From positions 124,001-188,000 of the forward strand of contig NZ_JAXHDF010000003.1 of the NCBI RefSeq assembly GCF_037071985.1: a stretch of 64,000 nt of DNA, given 5' to 3'. Every line of letters begins with the position of its first letter. The first letter of the stretch is position 1. The position numbers were made by a program, and so were the translations under genes. The stretch comes from Pseudogracilibacillus sp037071985 (GTDB lineage Bacteria; Bacillota; Bacilli; Bacillales; Amphibacillaceae). The notes below the pieces were generated by a model. It was not told the DNA's origin. It saw only the letters and a program-made list of their open reading frames with translations, and did no database searches. Shown here in pieces: positions 18,020 to 27,309 of the stretch.

Positions 18020-18078
18020 TTTTTTTTTTTTTTTTGCATTTGCTAAAACGTTTAAGCTTTAAACTTTTACTATAAAAT
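18020..18078 (+). promoter_or_regulatory. Operator and promoter region of the TTT transporter operon
   Basis: A 16-base T run (18020-18035) follows the regulator gene and may help end its transcript. TTGCTAAAACGTTTAAG (18040-18056) is the exact reverse complement of the operator at 16962-16978. A -10 candidate TATAAA lies at 18071-18076, so the operator would cover the -35 region. Confidence 0.75.
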
Positions 18079-18093
18079 AAATTTGGGAGTGAA

Positions 18094-19080
18094 ATGAATA
18101 TGAGAAAAATGATATCTAGTTTACTTATTATAATTGCGATTTTAGCGTTAGTTGGTTGTGGAAAAAGTAATGAAACATCGCAGCCTGAAGAGGAAGTTGA
18201 TTTTCCAACGAAAGATATTAAAGTAATTGTACCTAAGGATCCAGGAGGAGGAACAGATATTGTTGCTCGTGGGCTTGTAGAATATACAAAAGATAAGTTT
18301 GATAAAAATATTATCGTTGAAAATCAACCGGGTGGTGGTGGAGTAACTGGGATGGTACAAGGTGCTGAAGCCACACCAGACGGATATACATTAACGATGA
18401 CAACAGTAGAATTAGCAATTTTACCACATATGGAACTTTCACCTGTAACATACGAAAATTTCACAGGTATTGTTAGTGCAATTGCAGATCCTGCTTCAGT
18501 AATCGTTCCATCAGACGCTCCATACGATACATTAGAAGAATTTATTAATTATGCGAAAGAAAATAAAGGGTTAAAAGTAGGAAACTCAGGTATAGGTTCT
18601 ATTTGGCATTTGGCAGCAGTAGCAGTAGAAGATGAATTTAAACTTGATTTTAACCACATACCTTATGACGGTGGTTCTGCTCCAGCAGTTGCAGCATTAG
18701 CAGGTGGTCATCTAGATGCAATTATGGTAGCGCCTGGAAATGCTAAATCACAAATTGATGCAGGTGATCTAAAAGTATTAGCTGTGATGAGTGAAGAAAG
18801 ATTAGATTCATTCCCTGATGTCCCTACATTTAAAGAAGAAACAGAGATGGATTTCACTGTGCAAGCATGGGCAGCATTAACCGCTCCATCTGATGTTCCT
18901 GAAGAAACACTAAACATATTATCTGAAGCGTTTTCAGAAACATTGAATGATGAAGAGTTTCAAGACTTTTTAATAAAACAAGGAATTGAGCCTGTACAAT
19001 ACGGACCAGCAGAGACACAGAAAATGATGGAAGAAGACCATAAACGTTATGGTGAATTAATGAAAGAGATCGATCTATAA
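18094..19080 (+). CDS. Tripartite tricarboxylate transporter substrate-binding lipoprotein (TctC family)
   Basis: Extracytoplasmic receptor of 328 aa. A lipoprotein signal peptide with lipobox LVGC is seen near residue 22. The mature domain has the TctC (Bug) signatures FPTKDIKVIVPKDPGGGTDI and GGSAPAVAALAGGHLDA. It delivers a small organic acid or sugar acid to the TctAB permease. ATG 18100 is an alternative start. In this operon the next enzymes are sugar isomerase and kinase types, so the ligand may be a sugar or aldonate instead of citrate. Confidence 0.92.
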   Translation: MNMRKMISSLLIIIAILALVGCGKSNETSQPEEEVDFPTKDIKVIVPKDPGGGTDIVARGLVEYTKDKFDKNIIVENQPGGGGVTGMVQGAEATPDGYTLTMTTVELAILPHMELSPVTYENFTGIVSAIADPASVIVPSDAPYDTLEEFINYAKENKGLKVGNSGIGSIWHLAAVAVEDEFKLDFNHIPYDGGSAPAVAALAGGHLDAIMVAPGNAKSQIDAGDLKVLAVMSEERLDSFPDVPTFKEETEMDFTVQAWAALTAPSDVPEETLNILSEAFSETLNDEEFQDFLIKQGIEPVQYGPAETQKMMEEDHKRYGELMKEIDL

Positions 19081-19109
19081 TTTTCTGGATTTCTTTGGAG
19101 GTTAAAGAA

Positions 19110-19562
19110 ATGAAAAAAGGCAATATTATTGCATCTTTAATAAGTATTGGGATAGGTATATGTTTCATATATCTATCCAAAGATTTTCCAAAAGAAGTAT
19201 CTAATGCCCCAGGTCCTGGTTTTTATCCGTCATTTTTAGGTGTTATTTTGATAATTTTAGGTGTGTTTTTATTAATACAAAATTTGATTGATAAAAATAA
19301 AGAGGATGTATCACTAGCATTAGGCTCAAAAAAAGCAAGATTTATTTACAAAGTTATAGGTATAGTAACTTTATATGCAATCGTATTACCATTCATAGGT
19401 TTTATTGCAACTACTTTTTCTTTTATGATAGTTATGTGCTATTTAATGGGATTACGAAGTTACAAATTATTGCTGATAATACCATTGGGTGTAACAACGG
19501 TTGTTTTTTTGATTTTTAACATGGTCTTTAAAGTACCGTTACCTAGTCAAACTTTATTTTAA
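19110..19562 (+). CDS. Tripartite tricarboxylate transporter small subunit (TctB)
   Basis: Small membrane subunit of 150 aa with four hydrophobic segments. The TctB hallmark PGPGFYPSFLGVILIILG is near residue 37. TTGGAGG precedes ATG 19110; the upstream TTG at 19095 is part of that ribosome site and is not the start. It lies between the tctC and tctA genes, the normal order. Confidence 0.9.
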   Translation: MKKGNIIASLISIGIGICFIYLSKDFPKEVSNAPGPGFYPSFLGVILIILGVFLLIQNLIDKNKEDVSLALGSKKARFIYKVIGIVTLYAIVLPFIGFIATTFSFMIVMCYLMGLRSYKLLLIIPLGVTTVVFLIFNMVFKVPLPSQTLF

Positions 19563-19575
19563 GTGAGGGAAGTCA

Positions 19576-21075
19576 ATGGAAAATATATTATTAGCATTAG
19601 AAACTGTTCTGACTTTTAGCAATATAATGTTGATAGTTCTCGGCGTTCTAATGGGAATTATTGTCGGAGTTTTACCAGGGTTAACAGTGACAATAGGCAT
19701 TGCATTATTATTTCCTATTACATTTTCATTTGATGGTATCTCGGGAATTCTTATGCTTTTAGGTGTTTATATTGGAGCAGTGTATGGAGGTTCTATTCCG
19801 GCAATTCTATTAAATATCCCAGGAACTCCTGCATCAGCCGCTACAACATTGGAAGGACATCCAATGGCCAAACGTGGTGAAGCAGGACGTGCCTTACAAA
19901 TTTCAACTCTTTCATCAGGTGTAGGTGGGATCATTAGTAATATTGCTTTAATATTTATAGCACCATTTTTAGCTGCGTTTGCTTTGAATTTTAGTGCTCC
20001 TGAATATTTCGCATTGGCGATTTTCGGTATAAGCATTATTTCTAGTGTCTCTGGGGATTCTGTCATAAAAGGGCTGATTGGAGGAACGATAGGCTTACTT
20101 ATCGCTACAATTGGTATTGACACGGTAACTGGTTTTACAAGATTTACTTTTAATCAAACGTATTTACTTGGTGGGATTGATTTTATCCCTATACTCATTG
20201 GTCTTTTTGCGTTTGGACAAACATTAATTACATTAGAAGAAAATTATGGACAAAAAATAAAGAAAACAGTATATAAGATGAAAGGATTTTTCCCTTCTAA
20301 AAGTGACATAAAGAAAACGAGTGGGACAATGGCACGTTCCGGGATAATCGGTACTATAGTTGGAGCTATACCTGGAACTGGTGGAGATATCGCAGCTTTT
20401 GTATCCTATAATGAGGCAAAGCGATTTGCGAAAGACAAAGAGGAATTTGGAAATGGGTCAATCGTTGGACTTGCCGCTCCTGAAGCTGGTAATAATGCAG
20501 TGACAGGAGGAGCAATGATTCCAATGACAACGCTTGGAATTCCGGGTGACTCTGTAACAGCAATAATTTTAGGTGCGTTAATGATTCAAGGTTTACAACC
20601 TGGTCCTTTGCTATTTAAGGAACAACCAGAACAAATCTATGGTATTTTTTTAGGTCTACTTATTGCAAATATATTACTAATTGTTTTTGGATTGTTAGGG
20701 ATTCGTCTGTTTGCAAAAGTGATTAATTTGCCAGATTATGTGATGACTCCAATTGTATTGCTATTATGTTTGATTGGCTCCTTTGCAATTAATAATAGCT
20801 TAACTGACGTGTTAGTAATGGTCATTGCAGGCTTTATAGGTTATTTTATGTTGAAACTAAAATTTTCCATGTCTCCAATTATTTTAGGGTTAATTCTTGG
20901 ACCAATGATTGAAAGTAATTTAAGAAGATCACTAATTATGTCAGAAGGAGACTGGACAATTTTTGTTACTCGACCGATTAGTTTATGTTTCCTAATCTTA
21001 ACGTTACTTGCGATCTCTTCCCCTATGATTATTAGTAAAATAAAACAAAAAAGAAATAAATCGATAACAAATTAA
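19576..21075 (+). CDS. Tripartite tricarboxylate transporter large permease (TctA)
   Basis: Large membrane permease of 499 aa, the standard TctA length, with about 12 hydrophobic segments. Conserved glycine-rich motifs GIIVGVLPGLTVTIGIALLF and the repeat-related GTIVGAIPGTGGDIAAF are present. Other family motifs are EGHPMAKRGEAGRAL and IPGDSVTAIILGAL. It works with the two preceding gene products in ion-driven uptake. No frameshift or odd codon use is visible. Confidence 0.94.
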   Translation: MENILLALETVLTFSNIMLIVLGVLMGIIVGVLPGLTVTIGIALLFPITFSFDGISGILMLLGVYIGAVYGGSIPAILLNIPGTPASAATTLEGHPMAKRGEAGRALQISTLSSGVGGIISNIALIFIAPFLAAFALNFSAPEYFALAIFGISIISSVSGDSVIKGLIGGTIGLLIATIGIDTVTGFTRFTFNQTYLLGGIDFIPILIGLFAFGQTLITLEENYGQKIKKTVYKMKGFFPSKSDIKKTSGTMARSGIIGTIVGAIPGTGGDIAAFVSYNEAKRFAKDKEEFGNGSIVGLAAPEAGNNAVTGGAMIPMTTLGIPGDSVTAIILGALMIQGLQPGPLLFKEQPEQIYGIFLGLLIANILLIVFGLLGIRLFAKVINLPDYVMTPIVLLLCLIGSFAINNSLTDVLVMVIAGFIGYFMLKLKFSMSPIILGLILGPMIESNLRRSLIMSEGDWTIFVTRPISLCFLILTLLAISSPMIISKIKQKRNKSITN

Positions 21076-21090
21076 TGGAGTGAACAATAA

Positions 21091-22878
21091 ATGATAGACA
21101 AACTTGTAGGAACTTTACCGAAAATTGGTATAAGACCAATTCTAGACGGAAGACGTCGTGGAATTCGCGAATCTCTAGAAGAAAAGACAATGAAAATGGC
21201 GCACGAAATCAAGAATTATTTGGAGACAGAATTATGTTATCCCAATGGTGAAAAAGTTGAATGTATTATAGCTGATTCGACAATCGGTGGTGTATTGGAA
21301 GCAGCGAAATGTGAGGAGAAATTTTCTAAAGAGAATGTAGCAATTTCGATTAGCGTTACACCTTCTTGGGCATTTGGTTCTGAAACAATTGATATGAATC
21401 CCATTCGAATTAAAGCTATTTGGGGATTTAATGGAACAGAGCGCCCTGGAGCAGTTTATTTAGCTGCGGCACTGGCTGCTCATAATCAAATTGGAATGCC
21501 AGCATTTGGGATATACGGCGAAGAAATACAAGACTTGGAAGATCATTCTATTCCTAAAGATGTTAAAGGGAAATTACTCCAATTTGCAAAGGCTGGACTA
21601 GCTGTAGGATTAATGAAGGATAAATCCTATTTAGCAATGGGAAGTATATCCATGGGTATATTAGGTTCGGACACTCAAGCATCTTTTTTTCAAAAATACT
21701 TAGGAATGCGTAATGAATACATTGATATGACTGAATTTATTAGAAGAATTGATAATGGAATTTATGATCAAGATGAATTTCAGAAAGCAAAAAATTGGGT
21801 CCTGGATTATTGCCAAAAAGGTGAAGATTTAAATGCAGTAGATAAAAGACGTTCAAAACTGCAAAAAGAGCAGGATTGGGATTTTGTAATTAAAATGTTC
21901 TTAATCGCTCGAGATTTAATGGTTGGTAACTCAAAACTTGCTGAAATGGGTCATGTAGAAGAAGCAGAAGGTCACAATGCTTTAATCAGTGGTTTTCAAG
22001 GACAAAGACAATGGACAGACCATTTTCCAAATGGAGATTTTATGGAGGCCATGCTTAATACAACTTATGATTGGAACGGAAAACGCGAACCCTATTTAAT
22101 AGCTACAGAAAATGATAGTTTAAATGCTGTTTCCATGTTATTTGGTCATCTTCTCACAAATACTGCGCAGCTATTCGCAGATGTGAGAAGTTATTGGAGT
22201 CCTAAGTCTGTCTCAAGAGTATGTGATGGGTTTGAACTTGGTGGAAAAGCTAAACATGGAGTCATTCACCTGAAGAATTCTGGTGCAGCGGCATTAGACT
22301 TTGCAGGAGAGCAAACGATAAATGGGCTACCGGCTGTAAAACCTTTTTGGGAAGTTTCTGATGAAGAACATAAAGCAGCCCTAAAAACAACGAAATGGTA
22401 TCCTGCATCAACTGAATATTTCCAGGGTGGAGGTTTCTCTTCTCAGTTTTATACAAATCAAGAGATGCCAGTAACGATGTGCCGAGTTAATATTGTTGAT
22501 GGATTAGGTCCTGTTTTACAAATTGCGGAGGGTTATACGATCAATTTACCGGAAGAAGTAAATCAAGTGTTAGATGACCGTACTGACCCAACTTGGCCTT
22601 CCACTTGGTTTGCACCAATTCTTACTGGTAAAGGTGCTTTTAAAGATGTTTATAGTGTGATGAATAATTGGGGTTCGAACCATGGTTCGATAAGCTTTGG
22701 GCATATAGGTAGTGATTTAATCACGCTTGCATCCATGCTTAGAATACCTGTGAATATGCACAATGTTGATGAAAATAAAATCTTTCGACCGACAGCATGG
22801 AATTCATTCGGAACAAACGATATAGAGGCTGCGGACTATAGAGCTTGTGCTAATTACGGACCAATTTATGGTAAATGA
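21091..22878 (+). CDS. fucI: L-fucose isomerase family protein
   Basis: Hexameric Mn-dependent ketol isomerase of 595 aa, close to the 591 aa of E. coli FucI. Motifs include LPKIGIRPILDGRRRGIRES at the N-terminus, GQRQWTDHFPNGD and ATENDSLNAVSMLFGHLLT in the active-site domain, and GSISFGHIGSDL near the C-terminus. The family converts L-fucose to L-fuculose or D-arabinose to D-ribulose. With the downstream ribulokinase-like kinase a path through a ketopentose or 6-deoxyketohexose is plausible. It starts 15 bases after tctA. Confidence 0.93.
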   Translation: MIDKLVGTLPKIGIRPILDGRRRGIRESLEEKTMKMAHEIKNYLETELCYPNGEKVECIIADSTIGGVLEAAKCEEKFSKENVAISISVTPSWAFGSETIDMNPIRIKAIWGFNGTERPGAVYLAAALAAHNQIGMPAFGIYGEEIQDLEDHSIPKDVKGKLLQFAKAGLAVGLMKDKSYLAMGSISMGILGSDTQASFFQKYLGMRNEYIDMTEFIRRIDNGIYDQDEFQKAKNWVLDYCQKGEDLNAVDKRRSKLQKEQDWDFVIKMFLIARDLMVGNSKLAEMGHVEEAEGHNALISGFQGQRQWTDHFPNGDFMEAMLNTTYDWNGKREPYLIATENDSLNAVSMLFGHLLTNTAQLFADVRSYWSPKSVSRVCDGFELGGKAKHGVIHLKNSGAAALDFAGEQTINGLPAVKPFWEVSDEEHKAALKTTKWYPASTEYFQGGGFSSQFYTNQEMPVTMCRVNIVDGLGPVLQIAEGYTINLPEEVNQVLDDRTDPTWPSTWFAPILTGKGAFKDVYSVMNNWGSNHGSISFGHIGSDLITLASMLRIPVNMHNVDENKIFRPTAWNSFGTNDIEAADYRACANYGPIYGK

Positions 22879-22906
22879 TTAAATGCAATGGAAAGAGTGA
22901 ATGTAA

Positions 22907-23920
22907 ATGAAACTCATTAAAAAAGAATTTGTGTTTCATCCCGATAATCCATATTTTAATGTCTGCCATGCTTCAACTATTTGTTTATTACCGAACAATG
23001 AAATGTTAGCTGCTTGGTTTGGAGGTACTAAAGAGGGTTCTGATGATACTGCAATTTGGATGTCACGACAAAAAGAGGGAAAATGGAGCCAACCATATAA
23101 AGTAGCCTATGATGTAAAAGAGCCTCATTGGAATCCAGTTTTTTATCAACAAAAAAACGGTCCCATTTACTTATTCTATAAAGTCGGAAAAGATATAAGT
23201 AAATGGTCTACAAAAATTCGCCAATCAAATGATAATGGGATTACTTGGACAGACCCAAAAGAACTTGTGCCAGGAGACTTTGGTGGACGCGGGCCTGTCC
23301 GTAATAAAGCAATTACTTTATCGAATGGTGATATTATTAGTGGAGCTTCTTTAGAAAGAGGGATTTGGTATGCTTTTGCAGATAGCTCTACCGCTCAATT
23401 AGACTATTGGACTAAGAGTAATCATATTCAAATTGAAGGAATTGATTATGACGGCGAGAAAACCGTTAACTATAGTGATATTGAAGTGTCCGAACAGTCT
23501 TTTTATGGACGTGGAGTTATACAACCAACCCTTTGGGAATCAAAGTATGGCCACGTCCATATGTTATTAAGGAGTACTGAGGGTTTCATTTATCGAAGTG
23601 ATTCGAATGATTATGGGAAAACATGGTGTAAAGCTTATCAAACATCATTGCTAAATAACAATAGTGGAATAGATGTAGTAAAAACAATAAATAATGAACT
23701 GTTACTTTGTTACAATCCAATAGGAGAAAATTGGGGAAAAAGAACTCCGTTAAATATATCTATCTCAAAGGATAATGGTGAAACTTGGGACCATATATTT
23801 ACATTAGAAAATGAGTCTGGTGAATATTCCTATCCTGCAATCATTGCAGAAGACGGACGAGTAATTGTCTCATATACATGGAACCGCCAATCAATCGTAG
23901 TAGCACAGTTTCATTTATAG
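22907..23920 (+). CDS. BNR-repeat sialidase-like protein (cytoplasmic)
   Basis: Six-bladed propeller protein of 337 aa. Asp-box repeats are visible as SNDNGITW, SNDYGKTW and SKDNGETW, and the first blade has AAWFGGTKEGSDDTAIW. No signal peptide is seen, so the substrate must be imported. The BNR_2 family contains sialidases and also glycosidases or lyases for other acidic sugars. Neighbouring isomerase, aldolase and kinase genes make a glycosidase or lyase acting on an imported oligosaccharide more likely than secreted sialidase activity. Confidence 0.8.
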   Translation: MKLIKKEFVFHPDNPYFNVCHASTICLLPNNEMLAAWFGGTKEGSDDTAIWMSRQKEGKWSQPYKVAYDVKEPHWNPVFYQQKNGPIYLFYKVGKDISKWSTKIRQSNDNGITWTDPKELVPGDFGGRGPVRNKAITLSNGDIISGASLERGIWYAFADSSTAQLDYWTKSNHIQIEGIDYDGEKTVNYSDIEVSEQSFYGRGVIQPTLWESKYGHVHMLLRSTEGFIYRSDSNDYGKTWCKAYQTSLLNNNSGIDVVKTINNELLLCYNPIGENWGKRTPLNISISKDNGETWDHIFTLENESGEYSYPAIIAEDGRVIVSYTWNRQSIVVAQFHL

Positions 23921-23937
23921 CAGCAGGAGGAGTAAAC

Positions 23938-24861
23938 GTGATAAAAAAAGAATTTCCAGGCGGAGTATGGCCTGTAATGTTAACCTTGTTTACAGAAGAT
24001 AACAAAATAGATTATGAAGCGATGGAACAATTAATTGAATGGTATATAAGAAATGGTGTAGACGGACTGTTTGCTGTCTGTCAATCTAGTGAAATGTTTT
24101 ATCTATCAGATGAGGAAAGTTTAGAACTCGCAAAATTTGTTAAAGAAAAAGTAAATAATAGGATTCCTGTAATTGCTTCAGGAAATACAGCATCTAACTT
24201 AAATGATCATATCATTCAAGTTAATGAGATGGCTAAGACTGGTGTAGATGCTGTCATTTTAATTACAAATAGATTTGCACAAGAGAACGAAAGTGATGAA
24301 GTATTTTTAAGTAATATATACGCTTTGCTTGATCAAATACCTGAACATATTCCACTTGGATTTTATGAATGCCCCTATCCCTATAAAAGAACTATATCAC
24401 CAGAAGTATTAGATGAAATAGTGAAAACAGAAAGATTTTATTTCTTAAAAGATACATGTTGTGATATAAGCGAAATAAATGAAAAATTGAAAGTCTCTAA
24501 AGATTCTAATTTAAAAATATATAATGCGAATACTGCTACTTTACTAGAATCTTTAAATAGTGGTGTAGATGGATATAGTGGAGTAATGGCCAACTTTCAC
24601 CCAGACCTTTATGTATGGTTAACAAATAATTTTAATAAAGATAAAGAATTAGCTAGTAAGCTTCAAAATGTTTTGAGCATGTGTGCCTTGATTGAATTAC
24701 AAAATTACCCTAAAAATGCAAAATATAATTTACATTTTGAAGGTATTAACTGTAATATTTTAACACGCGTGAAAAAAAATCAAACCTTAACTAACACGCA
24801 GAAGCTAGAAATAAGACAACTTTTCGATCATTTAAAAGCATATAGAGAAGTATTATTCTAA
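23938..24861 (+). CDS. Dihydrodipicolinate synthase/N-acetylneuraminate lyase family aldolase
   Basis: TIM-barrel class I aldolase of 307 aa. N-terminal FPGGVWPVMLTLFTEDNKID, the Tyr of GFYECPYPYKR and the Schiff-base Lys in FYFLKDTCCD are all present. The family splits or forms pyruvate-linked sugar acids. GTG 23938 is chosen because GCAGGAGG lies just upstream; the frame extends back into the previous gene. Next to a sialidase-like gene NanA is tempting, but no nanE/nanK genes are present, so a deoxy-keto sugar acid aldolase is equally possible. Confidence 0.87.
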   Translation: MIKKEFPGGVWPVMLTLFTEDNKIDYEAMEQLIEWYIRNGVDGLFAVCQSSEMFYLSDEESLELAKFVKEKVNNRIPVIASGNTASNLNDHIIQVNEMAKTGVDAVILITNRFAQENESDEVFLSNIYALLDQIPEHIPLGFYECPYPYKRTISPEVLDEIVKTERFYFLKDTCCDISEINEKLKVSKDSNLKIYNANTATLLESLNSGVDGYSGVMANFHPDLYVWLTNNFNKDKELASKLQNVLSMCALIELQNYPKNAKYNLHFEGINCNILTRVKKNQTLTNTQKLEIRQLFDHLKAYREVLF

Positions 24862-25032
24862 TAGAAAAATTAAATCAAGGTCCATTTTTAAAATATTAGA
24901 TTTGTTAACGAATCCTATTAGGTTATTAAAACTATCTCAAAATAGAATTCGACCTTTGGAATCTTTTTCATGAAATAATGTATGAATTAATTGTTTTAAG
25001 AGGACTAGCAAAATACAAGGGGGAATACTTGA

Positions 25033-26688
25033 ATGAGTAATAAGTATGTCATTGGTATAGATTTTGGTACTGATTCAGGCAGAGCACTCTTGGTAGATAC
25101 AAAGACGGGAGAGGAACTAGCTGTCTCGGTTCATTCTTATGCGCATGGAGTTCTAGATGAGTATCTTCCTGATGGTACACTCTTAGAAAAGGATTGGGCA
25201 TTACAACATCCTAACGATTATTTGGATGTTTTAATTACAACAGTAAATGAGGTATTAAAACTATCACGTGTCAATGTGGAAGATGTAATTGGTATAGGGA
25301 TTGATTTTACATCGTGTACAATGTTACCTCTTGATCACAATGGAGAGCCACTTTGTACACAGAAAGAATATTCTAGTCGCCCTCATAGTTGGGTGAAATT
25401 ATGGAAGCACCACGCAGCACATAAAGAGGCTGAACAGATAACAGCGATTGCTAAAGAAAGGGGAGAAAACTTTCTAGCTCGCTACGGAGGGAAAATCTCT
25501 TCGGAGTGGATGATTCCAAAAATATTACAAATTATTCATGAAGACATGGAGATTTTTGAACAAGCAGACCTTTTTATGGAGGCAGGTGATTGGCTTGTCT
25601 ATAAATTGACTGGAAATCTTGTCCGTTCGAGTAACACTTCAGGATATAAAGCTATGTGGAGCTTAAAAGAAGGATATCCAGACAATGATTTTTTCAAAGC
25701 GGTACATCCTCAATTAAATAATATAGTTGATACAAAATTAAGAGGAGAGGTGAGATCGGTTGGTAAAAAAGCAGGAGGTCTTACCCCTCAAATGGCTGAG
25801 AAAATCGGTCTTAAGCCAGATACTGCTATAGCTGTTAACATAATTGATGCACATGCAGCAGTACCAGCAGTTGGAGCAGTTCAGCCTGGACAATTTGTTA
25901 TGGCTATTGGAACATCTACTTGCCATATGCTTATTACTGAACAAGAGACACTTGTTGAAGGAGTATGCGGAACTGTGGAAAATGGTATTATACCTGACTA
26001 TATTAGTTATGAAACCGGTCAAGTAGCTGTAGGTGATTCCTTTTCTTGGTTTGTTGAAAATAGTGTACCTCATCATGTTTATCAAGCGGCTGTTCAGAGC
26101 AATATCTCCGTACATGATTATTTAGAAAATAAAGCGGCAGCGATTTCTCCAGGAGAAACTGGATTAATTGCGATGGATTGGTGGAATGGTAATCGTTCTG
26201 TTTTAGTTGATCCTAATCTATCTGGGTTAATTTTAGGGTTTGATTTAACAACCAAGCCTGAAGAAATTTATCGTGCTTTAATTGAGTCTACCGCATTTGG
26301 TACTCGTAAAGTAATTGAAAATTACCAAAAGAATAATGTGATTGTTAAAGAGGTTTTTGCCTGTGGTGGAATACCTCAAAAAAACAACTTGTTGAATCAG
26401 ATATACGCAGATGTTTTAAATTGTGAAATAAAAATAGCTGATTCTTCCGAGATAACTGCTTTGGGAGCTGCAATGTATGCTGCCACTGCTGCAGGGAAAG
26501 AAAAAGGTGGATTTAATTCCATAAATAGTGCTGCTCAAAAAATGGCGAAAGTAAAAAAGGAAACGTTTCGTCCAATCCCTGAAAATGTAGAGGTATATAA
26601 TAAATTATATCAGGTTTATCAAGATGTTCATGATTATTATGGCAAATATAAGCCCGAATTAATGCATGAATTAAAATATCTAAAATAA
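25033..26688 (+). CDS. araB: Ribulokinase-type FGGY kinase
   Basis: FGGY-family carbohydrate kinase of 551 aa, the AraB length. The N-terminal ATP-fold motif is GIDFGTDSGRALLVD, the ribulokinase-typical GIGIDFTSCTMLPLD follows, and the C-terminal half has FACGGIPQKNNLLNQIYADV. It phosphorylates a ketopentose or related ketose made by the fucose-isomerase-like enzyme. It is separated from the aldolase by 170 bases but has the same direction and ends at a terminator, so it is probably the last gene of the island. The symbol reflects family, not proven substrate. Confidence 0.9.
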   Translation: MSNKYVIGIDFGTDSGRALLVDTKTGEELAVSVHSYAHGVLDEYLPDGTLLEKDWALQHPNDYLDVLITTVNEVLKLSRVNVEDVIGIGIDFTSCTMLPLDHNGEPLCTQKEYSSRPHSWVKLWKHHAAHKEAEQITAIAKERGENFLARYGGKISSEWMIPKILQIIHEDMEIFEQADLFMEAGDWLVYKLTGNLVRSSNTSGYKAMWSLKEGYPDNDFFKAVHPQLNNIVDTKLRGEVRSVGKKAGGLTPQMAEKIGLKPDTAIAVNIIDAHAAVPAVGAVQPGQFVMAIGTSTCHMLITEQETLVEGVCGTVENGIIPDYISYETGQVAVGDSFSWFVENSVPHHVYQAAVQSNISVHDYLENKAAAISPGETGLIAMDWWNGNRSVLVDPNLSGLILGFDLTTKPEEIYRALIESTAFGTRKVIENYQKNNVIVKEVFACGGIPQKNNLLNQIYADVLNCEIKIADSSEITALGAAMYAATAAGKEKGGFNSINSAAQKMAKVKKETFRPIPENVEVYNKLYQVYQDVHDYYGKYKPELMHELKYLK

Positions 26689-26718
26689 GTGAATAACTAA
26701 TCGCTATATTTAATAAAG

Positions 26719-26758
26719 ACTGTGATAATTTTTGACTTTAAAATTACGCAGTTTTTTT
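26719..26758 (+). terminator. Intrinsic terminator after the ribulokinase-like gene
   Basis: ACTGTG-A-TAATTTT pairs with AAAATTACGCAGT over 13 positions with one bulged A and one G-T pair, then TTTTTTT. Confidence 0.85.
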
Positions 26759-27194
26759 GTAAATTATAATATTTTTTGTTGATATAGATACAACTACATA
26801 GTGAAGAGCATCTAGCATGAATAAACAGTTAATCAAAAATAGGTGTCTACTAAATTATCACAATTAGTTTGTTATTATCTGAATTTATCTACCTAAGCGG
26901 TTGACCATTATTATGTTGGTGCTCTAGCCAAAATTGCTACAGAATAAATGAAAATTTAAAGTTTGTTATATATTTGAATTGGATCGGACTGTAGCTATAG
27001 AGCTTCGAGAAGGGATATTCTTGTCAATTGATTTAAGCAGACATCATTTAGTAGATTTACATTTAAGAAATCATCCCACAGGAGCTGGTAGATCGTAGAC
27101 TTCAATGGGATTATTTTTGTTTTAACAGAAAGTGTTTTATTAAAAATTACGCCTATTGGAAAACTTTACCTTTGTACAATGTGTGGCATGAATG
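26759..27194. other. AT-rich intergenic region with a short unidentified open frame
   Basis: No complete gene is seen. A + strand frame is open from 26952 to 27098 and its second half reads ELREGIFLSIDLSRHHLVD, LHLRNHPTGAGRS, then TAG. The composition looks protein-like, so it may be a decayed gene end. I do not recognise the family. Confidence 0.3.
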
Positions 27195-27223
27195 TTGTAA
27201 GGTTATTCATTAAGTTGTATAAT
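27195..27223 (+). promoter_or_regulatory. Promoter of the CdaR-type regulator
   Basis: TTGTAA (27195-27200), 17-base spacer, TATAAT (27218-27223). Both boxes and the spacing fit a SigA promoter, 87 bases before the TTG start. Confidence 0.65.
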
Positions 27224-27309
27224 AATTAATAAATTTTATACGTCCTTTATCTCAAAACAATAAAACTGAAAGAGAATAAATATTATTCTTGGCGAGAGGG
27301 GGAAAGGGA

